A model generated the notes under the pieces. The model ran no database searches. It saw only the letters and a program-made list of their open reading frames with translations, and had not been told where the DNA came from. A stretch of DNA of 7,582 nucleotides, from the NCBI GenBank assembly GCA_012728025.1, contig JAAYFX010000274.1:1-7582 (forward strand). The letters run 5' to 3'. Positions within the stretch are counted from its first letter, which is position 1; each line of letters opens with the position of its first letter. Positions 6,529-7,582 of the stretch are shown one piece after another. The DNA comes from Clostridiales bacterium (GTDB lineage Bacteria; Bacillota; Clostridia; Oscillospirales; Oscillospiraceae). The position numbers and the translations under genes were made by a program.

Positions 6529-6547
6529 GGCGTGTTGACACACCCTA
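6505..6547 (+). repeat. Overlapping alternative hairpins at the cls/argH junction
   Basis: Two structures compete for the same bases. In the first, AGGGTGT (6505-6511) pairs perfectly with ACACCCT (6540-6546) and encloses CGCCCT (6515-6520) paired with AGGGCG (6527-6532). In the second, TAGGGCGTG (6526-6534) pairs with CACACCCTA (6539-6547) around TTGA, 9 bp with one mismatch. They span the cls stop codon at 6526-6528. The sequence after them is ATAAATTTCTC, with no T-run, so neither is a standard intrinsic terminator. Confidence 0.5.
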
Positions 6548-6564
6548 ATAAATTTCTCAAAAAA

Positions 6565-6569
6565 AGAGG
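6565..6569 (+). promoter_or_regulatory. Ribosome binding site of argH
   Basis: AGAGG follows an A-run and lies 7 nt before the ATG at 6577, which fixes the start at the conserved MKLWSGRF N-terminus. Confidence 0.7.
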
Positions 6570-6576
6570 TAGGCTT

Positions 6577-7582
6577 ATGAAGCTTTGGTCAGGACGGTTT
6601 GAAAAAAACACAGCAGCTATGGTAGACGAAATAAATGCCAGTATCGGCTTTGATTTTCGTATGTATAAGCAGGACATAGAAGGCAGCCTTGCCCACAGCG
6701 AGATGCTGGCAAAGCAGGGGATAATAAAACAAGAAGACAAGGAAAAAATTCACGAAGGGCTTCTTGAAATACTTGAGGATATTAAGGCGGGAAGGCTTTC
6801 TTTTTCACAGGACGTTGAAGATGTCCACATGGCGATAGAAGGGGAGCTTACAAAAAGGATAGGCGAGGCCGGCAAAAGGCTTCACACCGCCAGAAGCCGC
6901 AACGACCAAGTTGCTCTGGATTTAAGGCTTTATTTAAAGCAGGAAATAAAGGAAATAAAAGTGCTTATCCTTGAGCTTATGGAAACAGTTTTGCAGCTTG
7001 CCGAGGACGGGAAGACTGCCGTTATGCCGGCCTATACCCACCTTCAAAGGGCTCAGCCCACAAGCTTTGCCCATTACATGATGGCCTATGCAAATATGCT
7101 CAAAAGGGACTATACTCGCCTTGAGGACTGCCTTGAAAGAATGGACGAGTGTCCCTTGGGAAGCGGCGCTTTAACCGCCACAACCTATCCCATAGACAGG
7201 CAGTTTACAGCAGATTTATTGGGCTTTTCCCGCATAACCCAAAATAGTTTGGACGGGGTATCTGATAGGGATTTTGTTATAGAGCTTTTATCCTGCCTGT
7301 CTGTTTTGATGATGCATTTGTCACGCTTTTCAGAGGAGATTATCCTGTGGTGCTCATGGGAGTTTAAATTTATCGAGCTGGACGACGCTTATTCCACAGG
7401 CTCGTCTATTATGCCTCAAAAGAAAAATCCCGATATTGCCGAGCTTGTTCGGGGCAAAACCGGAAGGGTATACGGCGACCTTGTGAGTATGCTCACAGTT
7501 ATGAAGGCCCTTCCTCTGGCCTATAACAAGGATATGCAGGAAGATAAGGAGCCGGTGTTTGACGCTGTTGACACTGTTAAAA
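6577..7582 (+). CDS. argH: Argininosuccinate lyase, 3' end beyond the window
   Basis: The first 335 residues are present and the gene runs off the right edge; the family is usually about 460 residues. ArgH splits argininosuccinate into arginine and fumarate, the last step of arginine synthesis in the cytoplasm. It belongs to the fumarase/aspartase superfamily. Diagnostic segments are LWSGRF near the N-terminus, HTARSRNDQ (103-111), YTHLQRAQP (153-161, with the conserved His155) and the signature GSSIMPQKKNP (275-285) carrying the catalytic serine loop (Ser277 by family alignment). The ATG at 6577 has AGAGG at 6565-6569, spacing 7 nt. argG, often the partner gene, is not upstream; cls is. No ArgR-type operator is obvious in the 48-nt gap. 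A perfect TTGACA at 6535-6540 lacks a -10, so co-transcription with cls is plausible. Confidence 0.97.
   Translation, partial: MKLWSGRFEKNTAAMVDEINASIGFDFRMYKQDIEGSLAHSEMLAKQGIIKQEDKEKIHEGLLEILEDIKAGRLSFSQDVEDVHMAIEGELTKRIGEAGKRLHTARSRNDQVALDLRLYLKQEIKEIKVLILELMETVLQLAEDGKTAVMPAYTHLQRAQPTSFAHYMMAYANMLKRDYTRLEDCLERMDECPLGSGALTATTYPIDRQFTADLLGFSRITQNSLDGVSDRDFVIELLSCLSVLMMHLSRFSEEIILWCSWEFKFIELDDAYSTGSSIMPQKKNPDIAELVRGKTGRVYGDLVSMLTVMKALPLAYNKDMQEDKEPVFDAVDTVK

Noticed and set aside
6535..6540. Perfect -35 hexamer TTGACA before argH
   Set aside because: No -10-like hexamer occurs 15-19 nt downstream, where the sequence is an A-run leading into the ribosome binding site; the motif is part of the hairpin.

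Overview
The window looks like a chromosomal segment of a Gram-positive, spore-forming Clostridia-type bacterium (Bacillota). The evidence is a SpoIVFA/SpoIVFB-like gene pair (M23 protein next to M50 membrane protease), followed by the paired genes for a TIGR03960-type radical SAM protein and a TIGR03936/DUF2344 protein. That block order is, from memory, typical of Clostridia. A clostridial-type cardiolipin synthase and argH follow. Coding DNA is of moderate GC and the gene-free left end is clearly AT-rich.

Layout from left to right. Positions 1-36 (minus) appear to be the first 12 codons of a gene that leaves the window on the left, supported by a good ribosome binding site. Positions 37-504 hold no gene: this is an AT-rich stretch with a clear stem-loop terminator near 284-313 and a nested inverted-repeat structure at 357-429. 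Positions 505-4710 are a minus-strand operon of four genes, in transcription order: M23 peptidase (SpoIVFA-like), M50 intramembrane protease (SpoIVFB-like), radical SAM protein, DUF2344 protein. The genes are separated by 4 nt, separated by 82 nt, and overlapping by 8 nt respectively. Positions 4711-4977 are a divergent intergenic region. It carries a consensus extended -10 promoter for the plus-strand genes and a short stem-loop. Positions 4978-6528 (plus) encode a two-HKD-motif cardiolipin synthase, and 6577 to the right edge (plus) encodes the first 335 residues of argininosuccinate lyase.

How the genes fit together: the M23/M50 pair resembles the mother-cell membrane complex that processes pro-sigma-K late in sporulation, but the protease lacks the C-terminal CBS domain of the Bacillus protein. 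The radical SAM and DUF2344 proteins are translationally coupled and probably work as a pair; their reaction is unknown to me. In many relatives this block continues into RNase G (rng) and the L21/L27 ribosomal protein genes. Here it stops at a gene-poor AT-rich boundary. cls and argH are co-directional and may be co-transcribed, but they are functionally unrelated.

I did not find a clearly new multi-gene system. The best leads are the unexplained structured element at 357-429, the synteny break next to it, and the alternative hairpins at the cls/argH junction.
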